Source of the DNA: Tritrichomonas musculus
Taxonomy: Eukaryota > Parabasalia > Tritrichomonadida > Tritrichomonadidae
Assembly (NCBI GenBank): GCA_039105265.1
Contig: JAPFFF010000001.1
Coordinates: 9,672,001-9,736,000, forward strand
Direction: 5' to 3'
Length of the DNA: 64,000 nt
Both the position numbers and the translations under genes were made by a program. Positions 1-9,449 of the stretch are shown here, piece after piece. The notes beneath the pieces were generated by a model, which ran no database searches, was not told the origin of the DNA, and worked only from the letters and a program-made list of their open reading frames with translations. Position 1 is the first letter of the stretch. Each line of letters starts with the position of its first letter.

Positions 1-50
1 AACCGCCCATCTATGAAACGGCACAGGTACCTGCCCCGAGAATCTCGTAC
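1..50. repeat. P1 left terminal inverted repeat (inner part)
   Basis: This stretch is the inverse of the block around 25104-25153, including GGTACCTGTGCC and GTTTCATAGATGGG. It is the inner end of the TIR; the outer part is outside the window. Confidence 0.93.
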
Positions 51-80
51 CTACTACAACAAAAATTAAAATAAAAGAAG

Positions 81-383
81 TTAGATTTTACTAAGTAGTT
101 CTTCTATATGAGGTAGTTCAGCATTAGTTTGAACACCTACATCCCAAAGGTCTTCAGTTTGAACACCTATCTCTTTATATTCATAGGGAATAAAATGACA
201 CTCTGTCACTATAAACATTTCTTCTTCTTCTTCTTCTTGATGTTCCTTATAGTTTTTATACAAGCCCACTCGCTTTTTTTTCTTTGGGAACTTGGTAATG
301 TTTCTTTCTTTGTCATCAAGAGGATAATGACGAGGTTCATTATTATCAATTCTATCAACAATGATTTTCCCCCACTTGTTCAT
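81..383 (-). CDS. Uncharacterised P1 protein with two GVQT motifs
   Basis: A 100-residue ORF read toward the left TIR. I chose the ATG at 383 because a TCATTTTTATTTTCGT tract lies just upstream of it; more upstream starts would overlap the start of the HNH gene. The middle holds a basic KKKKR patch and an acidic EEEEEE run. The C-terminus carries two close motifs, EIGVQTED and DVGVQTNA, which match the general shape of dynein light chain LC8 ligands. No enzyme domain is recognisable. It is divergent from the HNH gene, so the 41-bp spacer must serve both. Confidence 0.6.
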   Translation of the reverse strand: MNKWGKIIVDRIDNNEPRHYPLDDKERNITKFPKKKKRVGLYKNYKEHQEEEEEEMFIVTECHFIPYEYKEIGVQTEDLWDVGVQTNAELPHIEELLSKI

Positions 384-424
384 ACGAAAATAAAAATGAA
401 ATGAATCATTTAAAAAGTGAGTAA

Positions 425-760
425 ATGTCATTTGTGCCACTCAAAGGCTTTACTAACGACTATGAGATACTGAATAGGTACCCCTTTACTATAAGACGTA
501 AGAGTAATCATTTTATATGCAAAGATGCAAAACATATAAAGGGGTATATACGAGTATGTCTAAATGGCAACTACTACTTGAAACATGTACTTATAGCAAG
601 ACAGTTCATACCTAATGATGACCCACAACATAAAATAGAGGTAGACCATATCAATAGGAATAGGGCTGACTACCATCTAAGCAACTTAAGATGGATAACC
701 CCAACTGATAGTAACTATAACAGGGATATGCCCAAAATTATAAATGCGAGGGCAGATTAG
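425..760 (+). CDS. HNH endonuclease (NUMOD4/HNH_3-like)
   Basis: A 111-residue protein. The N-terminal half (EILNRYPFTIRR) resembles the NUMOD4-type DNA-contact strand that precedes many homing-type HNH domains. The C-terminal half carries VDHINRNRADYHLSNLRW, the classic HNH_3 pattern of D-H-x-N...N-L-R-W-x-T. It would cut double-stranded DNA. HNH genes are frequent passengers in viruses and Polintons, where they may bias inheritance or help mobility; that role here is inference. It lies next to the left TIR and its 3-prime end overlaps the end of the next, convergent gene by 23 bp. Confidence 0.85.
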   Translation: MSFVPLKGFTNDYEILNRYPFTIRRKSNHFICKDAKHIKGYIRVCLNGNYYLKHVLIARQFIPNDDPQHKIEVDHINRNRADYHLSNLRWITPTDSNYNRDMPKIINARAD

Positions 761-1001
761 ATATTTGGTACTCTAAGAACTCAAAGGCAAAATGTTCTAT
801 TTGGTCGATAAATTCCAAATCACCATCTTTCATCATTACACCAAGAAATTCAGGTTCGAAATACTCAGCAGCTAACTCTTTTATCTTATTAATTAAAATA
901 TTACATACTCCCTCATTAGTCTCACATCTATAATCATAGAGGTAAGACACTATTTTATAGAGGATATATATACGCTCTTTTATGGTCATGAAATAAGCCA
1001 T
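738..1001 (-). CDS. Uncharacterised small P1 protein
   Basis: An 87-residue ORF, rich in Ile, Tyr and Glu, predicted mostly helical by eye, with no motif I recognise. It converges on the HNH gene and diverges from the protease gene across a 70-bp spacer that holds T-rich tracts. The spacing and the lack of a better ORF on the other strand support it being real, but there is no homology evidence. Confidence 0.45.
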   Translation of the reverse strand: MAYFMTIKERIYILYKIVSYLYDYRCETNEGVCNILINKIKELAAEYFEPEFLGVMMKDGDLEFIDQIEHFAFEFLEYQISNLPSHL

Positions 1002-1071
1002 TTATACAGAAATAAAAAAAAAAAATGAAATAAACAACATCTTCTTCTTCTTTCTTTTATTTGATTTTTAA

Positions 1072-2652
1072 ATGACAAGTGATGTAGGTACACAAACTAA
1101 ACCTAACAATAAAATACAACTACTACAAGGTACTATTAAATTTCGACCTAAACTAGTTGATAGAGATGTTGCAAGATTAACAAGAGGTTTGGGTCAAACT
1201 ATATGGAAGTTCTCTAATAATCAAATAAATCTACAAAAATTATATGAGACATATTTAAATACTAGTATAGCTTTTAAAGACGTACTTGAATTTGCTAATA
1301 GACTCAAGAGAGAGAAACCAAGAGCAAAATTTACAGGTTGTGTGTTTGCTATTAAGAAAAATCAAGATGATAAAGATGAACATGGGCATTACATAACAGT
1401 ATTAAAGCCATATCAATATACTCTCCAAGAATCAGATCAAGGTATATTAACAGAGATAAAATTACATTATGATATTATCAACATAAGGATATCTCGAATG
1501 AAGACTGAGGAGGAAAAACAAGCAGCTAAAGAACTGAGAGAGCAGATGAAAGAAAGAACATTGAAAAGTGATAAGAAAGAATATAAAACTAGAGGTATTC
1601 AAACAGATGATATACCAGAATTGGCTCCATTACCCAGACCTCCAACTTTAAATCGAAATGATTATCATCTTAACCTTAGGAAAATCGGTAGGAACCGACC
1701 CACAAATGTTGAGCCACCAACAAGGGATCAAAATCAAAACAGAATTCAACTTTTACTTCAAAGTAGTACAAATTTAGACGAGGATGATAGACCTAAGAAA
1801 AAATCAAAACAACATAAGAAAAAATCAAAACGACCTCGTTCACCTTCACCTCCACCACCTCCTCCTTCTCGTTCACCTTCACCTCCACCACCTCCACCAC
1901 CTCCTCCTCCTTCATCACCACCTCCACAGTTTCCATCATCACATACCTCTCGAGGTACTAGTCCTCCTCCAAGAGAACCCCGTATGACACCACAGAAGAC
2001 AGGAGAGTTTACAGTAGACCAAAGACGTCATAAAATTCATGATTGGAGGAGTTTAGTCAATGATGAAAATATAGAAGAAGATGTTATTGATGACTACTTG
2101 AAACTTCTATATAACAAAGGAAAGAGATTGAATAAACAACCTGGTCAAAATGAAGCAGAGTTTGATAAAAAGAAAATATTGGTTGTACCTACTGCATTTT
2201 ATACCCTCCTTTCTATGGCATATGAGACTAATGATATGGAAAAAATACATGAACTGATGAAAAGTCCTATCTCAGGTAAACAGTCATTTACACATTTCGA
2301 TAAAGTATTTGTCCCCATTTGCTCAGATGGAGAACATTGGGTTTTATGTATTGTTCGATATCCAAAGAAAATAATCGAATGCTATGACTCTGAGAATAAG
2401 TCAATGGCACCAGAGGTAAAGACACTTAATAAGTGGATCAATATTTCAGGAACAGGTAAGTTAAAAGCAAAATATTATGATGTACCTAGTCAAAGGAATA
2501 ACAAGGATTGTGGAGTGTTTCTAATGGAATCTTGTCGTACCTTTTTGCATGAAGGAAATGGTAAGTTTAAACAACGCAATATACCAGATATTAGAAAGAG
2601 AATACTTCGAGAACTTCAAAACAATGAATTAGAAACAGGTGTTGTATATTAA
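1072..2652 (+). CDS. PRO: Adenain/Ulp1-like cysteine protease (PRO) with long N-terminal extension
   Basis: A 526-residue protein. The C-terminal domain (about 330-526) is a C48-type protease: GEHWVL supplies the His (about residue 422), YDSEN the Asp (439), SQRNN the Gln (474) and KDCGVF the Cys (480), the expected H-D-Q-C order. In Polintons this protease is thought to mature virion proteins, as adenain does in adenoviruses. The N-terminal 330 residues are unusual: a start TSDVGTQTKP and later RGIQTDD (both LC8-ligand-like), then a Lys/Arg patch and a long proline-serine tract (about 255-300). It heads a run of same-strand genes with gaps of 6-50 bp; T-rich DNA plus TTTTTAA precedes the ATG. 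Confidence 0.9.
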   Translation: MTSDVGTQTKPNNKIQLLQGTIKFRPKLVDRDVARLTRGLGQTIWKFSNNQINLQKLYETYLNTSIAFKDVLEFANRLKREKPRAKFTGCVFAIKKNQDDKDEHGHYITVLKPYQYTLQESDQGILTEIKLHYDIINIRISRMKTEEEKQAAKELREQMKERTLKSDKKEYKTRGIQTDDIPELAPLPRPPTLNRNDYHLNLRKIGRNRPTNVEPPTRDQNQNRIQLLLQSSTNLDEDDRPKKKSKQHKKKSKRPRSPSPPPPPPSRSPSPPPPPPPPPPSSPPPQFPSSHTSRGTSPPPREPRMTPQKTGEFTVDQRRHKIHDWRSLVNDENIEEDVIDDYLKLLYNKGKRLNKQPGQNEAEFDKKKILVVPTAFYTLLSMAYETNDMEKIHELMKSPISGKQSFTHFDKVFVPICSDGEHWVLCIVRYPKKIIECYDSENKSMAPEVKTLNKWINISGTGKLKAKYYDVPSQRNNKDCGVFLMESCRTFLHEGNGKFKQRNIPDIRKRILRELQNNELETGVVY

Positions 2653-2676
2653 TAAAGACTTTTTATTCAACTCGAA

Positions 2677-3681
2677 ATGGAATTACCACCAAGTGTTAAC
2701 ACTTTATATCCTAATCGAGATAATATAGTTAATGATGGTAATACACCTCTTCCAATCGAAACAGCCTACTTCCTTGAGGATGCTCAACATGATAAAGCTA
2801 AGTTTAATAGGTATTGGTTTAATTTCCCACCAGAATGGTCAACTGCAAACAAAGGGGAATCTATTGTTGGTGTTCGTTCAGCGCATATCATTAAGAGAAG
2901 ACGCAAATTAGAATTTAATGTGACTATATTTAAAGTTCAAAAATCCTACTTTGTTTTACATGGAGGAAATATAAACGACCCTATTTTAACTCAAGAACTA
3001 CTTGATAAATTCTACCAGGACGAACTCAAAGTAGAATATGAAAAAGAGCCTACTTGGAAATGGATAGCAAATTTTGATGTTATTGATTGGGTGTCAGAGG
3101 AAGGGGACTTAAGAGGGTTCTTTGATGCTGTCAACACCGCGATGAAATCTTGGATAGCTATGCATGGAGAATATGGACATGCATTTTCCCAAAATGATTC
3201 ATTAATTGCATATCGAGATATACAAACAGATGGATATTATGATAAAGATGGTTTTCATGAAATTATATATACTAAAAAGAATGATAATATAGAGGAAGAT
3301 TCAAGCCAATTTATCAATTTTTTCCAAATTGGTGATTGGAATGAGGACTTTGCAGATGTGTTTAATATAGGCACAGGAGCTTATCAAAATAACCCTAAGA
3401 AGTATTCAACTTTAAGTAAGAGGTTGGTATTTGATAATGTATGGGACAGACATCCATGTAAAATATATTCATCTATTGGTGAACAAGCATTGCATAACTA
3501 TATTGGAGATAGTGATGTTGAATATAGTCCTATTAAGTACTTCAAGTTAAACTCAATGGACCAAAGGTTTTGGATAGACTTCTATAGTGATGCACATTAT
3601 AATTGTCCAACCAAACTACCTCCTAAAGATTCATTTGTTATCGAAATGCAATTCCTTCAATACGATAAGATGTTTATTTAA
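2677..3681 (+). CDS. mCP: Putative minor capsid (penton) protein
   Basis: A 334-residue, beta-rich protein. The early block KFNRYWFNFPPEW followed by IVGVRSAHI and alternating hydrophobic strands is what I associate with the single-jelly-roll minor capsid/penton proteins of Polintons, and its position between protease and integrase, two genes before the ATPase, suits that. The family assignment is from general pattern memory and not from a motif that is diagnostic by eye. It would form the fivefold vertices of the virion. The gene follows the protease by 24 bp and precedes the integrase by 6 bp. Confidence 0.6.
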   Translation: MELPPSVNTLYPNRDNIVNDGNTPLPIETAYFLEDAQHDKAKFNRYWFNFPPEWSTANKGESIVGVRSAHIIKRRRKLEFNVTIFKVQKSYFVLHGGNINDPILTQELLDKFYQDELKVEYEKEPTWKWIANFDVIDWVSEEGDLRGFFDAVNTAMKSWIAMHGEYGHAFSQNDSLIAYRDIQTDGYYDKDGFHEIIYTKKNDNIEEDSSQFINFFQIGDWNEDFADVFNIGTGAYQNNPKKYSTLSKRLVFDNVWDRHPCKIYSSIGEQALHNYIGDSDVEYSPIKYFKLNSMDQRFWIDFYSDAHYNCPTKLPPKDSFVIEMQFLQYDKMFI

Positions 3682-3687
3682 AAATAA

Positions 3688-4842
3688 ATGAGTAAAGAAG
3701 AACCAAGCCCATATGAAAAATTATACAACAAAGCTAAATGGAAGACCTTGGACAAATACCTTAGCATGGCAAAACAAGAGAATCTAAATGAAGAAGAAGC
3801 AAAGAAATACTTTGATGAAAGAGTAGTACATGATAAGAGAGTACCTAAAGCACAATTTATACCTATTGTATCCAAACATCCTCATGGTTATCAAATGGAT
3901 ACCTTCATTAATAATAAAGAGGCAGGTGGGTTGAATTATCTAATGTTCATCAATATCAACACCAGAAAAGCATATGCATATCCTATGAATGGTAAAGGAG
4001 CAAGAGAAGTATTAACAGCACTTCATAAATTTGTTAATGATGTACCTCATGTATATTCGATAACAAGTGATGAGGATGCAGCATATTTATCATCAACAGT
4101 CTTAGACTTCATGAGAGAGAAGAACATAAAATACCGAACAACAACTGAGAATAACCATAATGTACTTGGCATTATTAATAGGTTTATGAGAACCATAAGA
4201 GATGCTATTGGTGAAAATAGGTTTATTCAACCAAAGGAGATGCATGATTTGGTCAACATATATAACAACTCTCCTCATAGGTCTTTAGATAATAAAGCAC
4301 CTAATGATATTACTCCAGAGGATGAAATAAAGTACATACAAAAGAATGCACGCATTAATCCATACCATTTTAATCCAGGTGAGAAGGTCAGGTTAGTACT
4401 CGAAAAAGAACCATTTGGTAAAAGAAGAAGTAATTTGTCCAATGAGTCTTATATAGTTGACTCACAAAAAGGTAACCAGTTTGTGGTCAAGTCCAAAGAT
4501 GGTTCAACTAGTTCATTCCCTGGATATAGGTTGTTAAGGACAAGAGACAAAAGGATTAAAGTAGCTGAAAGACTAAATGAAGGTAAAGAAGGTATTATTG
4601 AAAAAATATATAACTTTGATGAAGATACTGGTAAGTATGATTTAAAATGGGAAGGAGTCGAAGGTGATGATGCCTTTGCTAGACAAACTATTAGAGATGT
4701 AAGGAGAGGTAATCCATTAGTACTTGGTACAGCAGAAAGACAATATTGGTTGGAACAAAAGAAAAATTATGAACGACAAATTAAAGCAGGTCAAAAGGTT
4801 GAGGGCAAACCAATACCAGATAAAATTATGAAATACATTTAA
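3688..4842 (+). CDS. INT: Polinton integrase (rve fold, DDE)
   Basis: A 384-residue protein. The RNase-H-like core begins at HPHGYQMD (Asp 71), followed by strands LMFININTRKAYAYP; the second acidic residue is in ITSDEDAAYLS (about 128). The third block HNVLGIINRFMRTIRD and the YNNSPHRSL motif are the signatures of Polinton c-integrases, with YNNSPH typical of retroviral and Ginger-like relatives. The C-terminal third (about 290-350) has a chromodomain-like pattern (EGIIEKIYNFDEDTGKYDLKW), a module used by some integrases for chromatin targeting. It catalyses strand transfer of the element ends. Confidence 0.93.
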   Translation: MSKEEPSPYEKLYNKAKWKTLDKYLSMAKQENLNEEEAKKYFDERVVHDKRVPKAQFIPIVSKHPHGYQMDTFINNKEAGGLNYLMFININTRKAYAYPMNGKGAREVLTALHKFVNDVPHVYSITSDEDAAYLSSTVLDFMREKNIKYRTTTENNHNVLGIINRFMRTIRDAIGENRFIQPKEMHDLVNIYNNSPHRSLDNKAPNDITPEDEIKYIQKNARINPYHFNPGEKVRLVLEKEPFGKRRSNLSNESYIVDSQKGNQFVVKSKDGSTSSFPGYRLLRTRDKRIKVAERLNEGKEGIIEKIYNFDEDTGKYDLKWEGVEGDDAFARQTIRDVRRGNPLVLGTAERQYWLEQKKNYERQIKAGQKVEGKPIPDKIMKYI

Positions 4843-4852
4843 AAATTTGTAA

Positions 4853-5719
4853 ATGGATGAACCCCCAAGTGCAGAACTAATAAATAAAGTAGAAACATTG
4901 ATTAAAGAGACCTTACAGAAGAACATGAAAGAGATAGATGGTGCTTTGATTAAACCATTATCACCTGATTATCCTTTTAGCACAAATGGTATATACTTTT
5001 TAATTGGTAAACCAGGTGCTGGTAAAAGTTTTTGGATATGGAGACATATTATGATAACAGAGAGGTTGTTTAAACATCCATACTACCAAAAGATAATATT
5101 TTGCTCAAGCTCTGGTAAAATGGATAAAACAGCTGAAACACTTAATAAACAGATACAATCAAGAATCGATTATGTAAAGGAAAGAGAATTAATGAGTTAT
5201 CTTAAAAGACATCTTCGAAGAAAGATAAAGTATTATGCTATTGTCAAATATGTATTATCTCGAATGAAAGAGACCAATGACGAAATGAGGAGGATCATTG
5301 AGAAGCATCATTTAAATGAGCTCAATGATAAAATAATATATATAGCCAATAAGTTAGTCAAGTATGAAACATCATCATATCCATATAACACATTATTGAT
5401 ACTAGATGATTGTGCAGGTAGTGATTTATTAAAGAATGGTAATAGTGAATTTATCAAGTTGTTAACCAAAACAAGACACTATAATTTAACATGTATCATG
5501 GCTATCCAAACTATTCGATTTGTTCATATGAATGCGAAAAGGTTAGCAACAGATATCATATGTTATACAGGATATAGTGAGGAAGATTTTACTAGCTTGT
5601 TGCAACAAACTAATAACTCATTAAATACTAAGCAGACAGTAGCTGAATACTTACAACATAAAGAACCACATGAAAAATTCGTAATGAATATTTCTGCTAA
5701 TAAGTACTATTTCGAATAA
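4853..5719 (+). CDS. ATP: A32-like genome packaging ATPase
   Basis: A 288-residue FtsK/HerA-superfamily ATPase. Walker A is GKPGAGKS (about residues 52-59), Walker B is LLILDDCAG (about 180-188), and the following TKTRHYNLTCIMAIQT matches the sensor region that poxvirus A32 and Polinton ATPases share. It would pump the DNA into preformed capsids. It sits 10 bp after the integrase, with TTTGTAAATG at its start, and 17 bp before the next gene. Confidence 0.93.
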   Translation: MDEPPSAELINKVETLIKETLQKNMKEIDGALIKPLSPDYPFSTNGIYFLIGKPGAGKSFWIWRHIMITERLFKHPYYQKIIFCSSSGKMDKTAETLNKQIQSRIDYVKERELMSYLKRHLRRKIKYYAIVKYVLSRMKETNDEMRRIIEKHHLNELNDKIIYIANKLVKYETSSYPYNTLLILDDCAGSDLLKNGNSEFIKLLTKTRHYNLTCIMAIQTIRFVHMNAKRLATDIICYTGYSEEDFTSLLQQTNNSLNTKQTVAEYLQHKEPHEKFVMNISANKYYFE

Positions 5720-5736
5720 TTTTTTATTTTTTAAAA

Positions 5737-6192
5737 ATGGGAATTGAACGTCATTCAGTAGAAGATTATTGGAAGCCAAATTATTACAAAAAGCAACAAT
5801 TTTCTCCATGGCAAGAGATAATAAAAGGAGGAGTAGGACTAGGCGGTAAGTTATTAATGGGAGCAGCAGATAGTTTTTCGGGAGGTCTTGCAAGTAAACT
5901 ATTAGATGCTTCAGCAGGTGGATTAACCAAGCATGCTGGTGTTATTGGTTCAGTTGCGAGAGGTCTTGGTGAAAGCTTCTTGAGCGATAGTACAAGAAAT
6001 AAAATAGCAAATATAGCTGACACAGCATTAAAATATGTCCCAGAAGGAAAAGTGAAAACTGCCTTATCATCAATTAATAAATCTGCAAAAGGTGATTCAG
6101 TTGGAGCACCTCTTGAAAAGCCAGCATTTTCGTCTAGATCATTACAAGAGAGTGAATTTACTACCAACAATCGGGCGAGAACCTACATCTAA
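5737..6192 (+). CDS. Putative membrane-active minor virion protein (pVI-like by character)
   Basis: A 151-residue, Gly/Ala/Ser-rich protein with an amphipathic central stretch (GGVGLGGKLLMGAADSF, then repeated small-residue helices). The composition and the position next to the ATPase recall the membrane-lytic or vertex-associated minor proteins of adenoviruses and adintoviruses. P2 has a similar small protein at 31884-32195. There is no diagnostic motif, so the function is inference. Confidence 0.5.
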   Translation: MGIERHSVEDYWKPNYYKKQQFSPWQEIIKGGVGLGGKLLMGAADSFSGGLASKLLDASAGGLTKHAGVIGSVARGLGESFLSDSTRNKIANIADTALKYVPEGKVKTALSSINKSAKGDSVGAPLEKPAFSSRSLQESEFTTNNRARTYI

Positions 6193-6239
6193 TGAAAACT
6201 CAAAAAAACTAAATTTTTGGACTTTTTTGTTTATTTTAA

Positions 6240-6791
6240 ATGTCAAAACATCTAACAGGTTCTAAGAGACTTGCAGTTATTCATAAATGGTTGAATGGAA
6301 GGGATGACCCAGATTGGGAAGTTTTACCTACAAAAACCAAAGACAAGTATATTGTAAAACAGCGAAAAACTCCAATAACTCGAGAATATCAAGAAAACTC
6401 AGAAAGTGAAAATAACGAAGAAACTCAAGAAAACTCAGACAGTGAAGAACATGAGGAACTTGAAGAAAAGCCAAGAAAGCCAATAAGTTCGAAAGCTGCA
6501 CGAAAACCTACAAAACCTCGAAAAACTCAACAAAGCCAAGTTTATGACCCTACTGTGAATGAGGAAATACTAAAACAGCTAAAATCACTAGGTGAAGAAA
6601 TGAAGATAAGTCGAGAGAAGAAAGAACAGAGACGTATGATAAAGGAGGTTGTTGATAAAAGGATGAGTAAACCAAGACAACAGTATGTTCCTGAAGAACC
6701 GCCACAACAATATGAAGAAGAACAACAACCTCAATATATACCTATGAGACCTATTGGTAGGAGAAATCGCATCTTTGAAGATATGATGTAA
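6240..6791 (+). CDS. Uncharacterised charged P1 protein, possible virion core protein
   Basis: A 183-residue, strongly charged protein. The first 45 residues (SKRLAVIHKWLNGRDDPDW) could form a small fold; the middle alternates acidic stretches with a basic Lys/Arg/Pro patch (RKPTKPRKTQQ). Residues about 110-145 look coiled-coil, and the Gln/Pro-rich tail ends in RRNRIF. The basic patch might bind DNA. It lies between the pVI-like gene and MCP, so a structural role is likely. A TTTTTTGTTTATTTTAAATG motif marks the start. Confidence 0.5.
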   Translation: MSKHLTGSKRLAVIHKWLNGRDDPDWEVLPTKTKDKYIVKQRKTPITREYQENSESENNEETQENSDSEEHEELEEKPRKPISSKAARKPTKPRKTQQSQVYDPTVNEEILKQLKSLGEEMKISREKKEQRRMIKEVVDKRMSKPRQQYVPEEPPQQYEEEQQPQYIPMRPIGRRNRIFEDMM

Positions 6792-6808
6792 ATTTTTTTC
6801 CATCTAAA

Positions 6809-8491
6809 ATGCTCAACAAGGAATCCTATATGAAAACCTCAGCAGAGGTTTGTACCCAGATTGCATCTTACTTTGATGTTGTCGATAATTGCATAGCACT
6901 TAGTGATACTAATAAGGCATACTCATTAAATCCACAAACTTCATATTCACCATCACCACCAATTAAGAGTGGTTCATATACAACATGTATTATATCTCCT
7001 AATACTCATAATACTGCTGATATATATAATGGATTTATTCGAGCAGATATGAAAGTGATGATAAAAATAGACAAGCCAATTCTAAGTGATTTAGAAAATG
7101 TCAGTGGTTATAATTTTGGTAAGGTATGGTTTGGTTTTAAGGATGCTCGAGATGCAGTTGAGAAGTATGAAATTGTAGCTAATGGTATGACGCTTTATAC
7201 CCAGAACTTTGGATGTGAAGAATCCTTTTTAACTGCATGTTGTGCAAATGAAGTTACTAAAAGAGCTGATATATATAGTAAAGCAAGACATAAGGATATT
7301 TGGAATGATACTCATGGAAGGAGATGTGGTTTTGTTGCAAATCTTAACAAAGATGTGACTTCTGTCACTGAAACAATTAGATTAAAGATTGATTTGCGAC
7401 GATTCCTACCTTTATCTAATATCAAGTACTTGCCAGCATTTGCAGGTAAAATCGAATTACGTCTATACTTTTCAACAGCTGGTATGGTATATTGTCCAGT
7501 TGGTTTTGAAAAGAGCTTGGTTGCTAATCCACATATAATGAAAGACTTCAATGTTGATGAAATTACCAATGAATTTCGACCTATTGGAGAACCAATATGG
7601 ATGTGGACAAGTACCGAAAAAATAGCAATGGATAAGATTAATGACCCCAAGAATCTTCCACCTGTTGGTGAAAATCATGGAGGAGCATATGAAGTCGCAG
7701 GAGCTAACAATACTAAGGCAAGAGTTGACCGAACTATTTACAGTGATTGGAGAACTTGGAGTGTTGTTGATTATTCCATTGAAGAATGTGCGAGTATTAT
7801 ACCTTGTTTTGGTATTCATGAATCTGTATATACAGCACTTGTTCAAAGATATGCTAACCCACAACATCCACTTACATTCCCAACACAGATAATGTCATTT
7901 TACACTTGTACAAGACCTCTTAATAATGAACAAGATAAAGCAACTATTACTATTACACCTAATTTTGTAGATAGTATGTTTTGCTTATTCCCACTTAAGC
8001 ATACACATAAGACATACTTCAAGAATCCTATGTTTGAAGCATTTCATATGAATTGTGGTAATTACAATAATATTCCTGCTAAAGCATTTGGTACGAATGG
8101 TAAGTATCCAGAGTTCCTCGAATATTGCCAGAATGCAATGAACATGAATGGAGAGCAAAATGGATTTAATAAAGAGGTTATTGCAAGTTTAGCGAATGAG
8201 TATCAATATAATGAAAACACAACAGGCTATTATCCAAATGATAGGTCCTCATTCTTCATAGGTCTTCCTACTGAAACAGATGGAACATATCAACAAGGTC
8301 TTTCAAGTCTTGCACCTATTAACTTCGAATTGATATGTAGTCAAAAGGCAGATAATCCATTTAGACAGGAAGTAGATACGCCTCCATTATTATGCTTATT
8401 AACAGATATATCAATTAGTATCTTAATTAGACCTAATGGTATGCCACCATCAGTACGTATTGGTCCTTATGATTTAACAACCCCTGAATAA
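6809..8491 (+). CDS. MCP: Major capsid protein, double jelly roll
   Basis: A 560-residue beta-rich protein without membrane segments. The block FGFKDARDAVEKYEIVANG and the following KARHKDIWND align by eye with the P2 protein at 29912-31840 (FVGFKNAVEFYEDCRFWING, then SHSIWENV), and both match the double-jelly-roll MCP pattern of Polintons. It would form the hexon-like trimers of an icosahedral shell. It follows the charged gene by 17 bp and is followed by several small genes that may be further virion parts. Confidence 0.9.
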   Translation: MLNKESYMKTSAEVCTQIASYFDVVDNCIALSDTNKAYSLNPQTSYSPSPPIKSGSYTTCIISPNTHNTADIYNGFIRADMKVMIKIDKPILSDLENVSGYNFGKVWFGFKDARDAVEKYEIVANGMTLYTQNFGCEESFLTACCANEVTKRADIYSKARHKDIWNDTHGRRCGFVANLNKDVTSVTETIRLKIDLRRFLPLSNIKYLPAFAGKIELRLYFSTAGMVYCPVGFEKSLVANPHIMKDFNVDEITNEFRPIGEPIWMWTSTEKIAMDKINDPKNLPPVGENHGGAYEVAGANNTKARVDRTIYSDWRTWSVVDYSIEECASIIPCFGIHESVYTALVQRYANPQHPLTFPTQIMSFYTCTRPLNNEQDKATITITPNFVDSMFCLFPLKHTHKTYFKNPMFEAFHMNCGNYNNIPAKAFGTNGKYPEFLEYCQNAMNMNGEQNGFNKEVIASLANEYQYNENTTGYYPNDRSSFFIGLPTETDGTYQQGLSSLAPINFELICSQKADNPFRQEVDTPPLLCLLTDISISILIRPNGMPPSVRIGPYDLTTPE

Positions 8492-8522
8492 ACATAAAGA
8501 AGGATATTTTATTTTTTTGTAA

Positions 8523-8957
8523 ATGTCGAATGATTATAGAAGCCCACATGCTGAGATTGTTGGAAGAGAAGGTATGATGTATAATGAAGCTACCATGAAA
8601 AATAAGGACTTAGAGTTTCAACATTTTGGTGTGTTCAGTAATACTAATACTTATTCTGTAACCTTCAACCCATATATTAATCGACCACCTACCCAGATTA
8701 TTGAACATGAGGACCCTGTTAGATTTCCAGATACTCGAGAACATATAACCAAACCTGTTCGTGAACCTCCTGTTAGTATTACAGATGGTGGTTTTTATCG
8801 ACATATAGGTGAAAAAGATAGACCAGTACCTCTCTTACCAAAATATCTTAAGAAGCCTGAGAAACCACCAATGCAAGGTAGAGCAAGAGAATATAATAAA
8901 CAAGATATTCGATATGGACCTACCCAACATATCTTTACCCAAAATAACATATATTAA
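8523..8957 (+). CDS. Uncharacterised P1 protein downstream of MCP
   Basis: A 144-residue protein, Pro- and Arg-rich in its second half (PVPLLPKYLKKPEKPP), with no recognised domain. Its place directly after MCP, its extended, probably unfolded character and the T-run plus GTAAATG start suggest a late, perhaps capsid-cementing gene, which is inference. Confidence 0.5.
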   Translation: MSNDYRSPHAEIVGREGMMYNEATMKNKDLEFQHFGVFSNTNTYSVTFNPYINRPPTQIIEHEDPVRFPDTREHITKPVREPPVSITDGGFYRHIGEKDRPVPLLPKYLKKPEKPPMQGRAREYNKQDIRYGPTQHIFTQNNIY

Positions 8958-8981
8958 TTTTTTATTGAATTTTTTATCCAG

Positions 8982-9428
8982 ATGAAAATGACAACAAGAA
9001 ACGTCTATGACTATGTCAATGAACTTCGCGCAAAATGTGCTCCAAATACTAAACAATGTAATTTCTCGATACTTTGTGACAAGTACCCAATGAAAACAGG
9101 AGAATGGAGTTATTTAGGCAAAGTACTCTATGTCTCAATCAAGGTAAAAGACAAGTGCCACAGATTTTATCCAGATAAGCTCAAAGAACTTGATCTTGAC
9201 TCAATATTTATTAAGCCTAACTCAAGGAGAAAAATAACTGAAGATTTCGAAGAGTTCTACATAAATGGAAACACTACCACTCAAGAGTATCAAGGAATCA
9301 AATACTACAACTACTCCATTGCAGCTGCTCCTACAAGTCATAAACCAAAAATCGATGCTCTCAAGCAGAAATATCAAATTGAGTCATTTGACATGTTTAT
9401 TGGAGAACAGCTAGACTTAGTACTTTAA
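8982..9428 (+). CDS. Uncharacterised P1 protein
   Basis: A 148-residue mixed alpha/beta protein with three Cys residues in the first third (AKCAPNTKQCNFSILCD). It starts from ATTTTTTATCCAGATG 25 bp after its neighbour. No motif identifies a family. Confidence 0.45.
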   Translation: MKMTTRNVYDYVNELRAKCAPNTKQCNFSILCDKYPMKTGEWSYLGKVLYVSIKVKDKCHRFYPDKLKELDLDSIFIKPNSRRKITEDFEEFYINGNTTTQEYQGIKYYNYSIAAAPTSHKPKIDALKQKYQIESFDMFIGEQLDLVL

Positions 9429-9449
9429 GCCTATTTTTTCCCAACCTAA

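Noticed and set aside
1784-1987. His/Leu-rich ORF inside the protease gene
   Set aside because: It is a frame shadow of the proline-rich tract of the protease, driven by CCT/CCA triplets.
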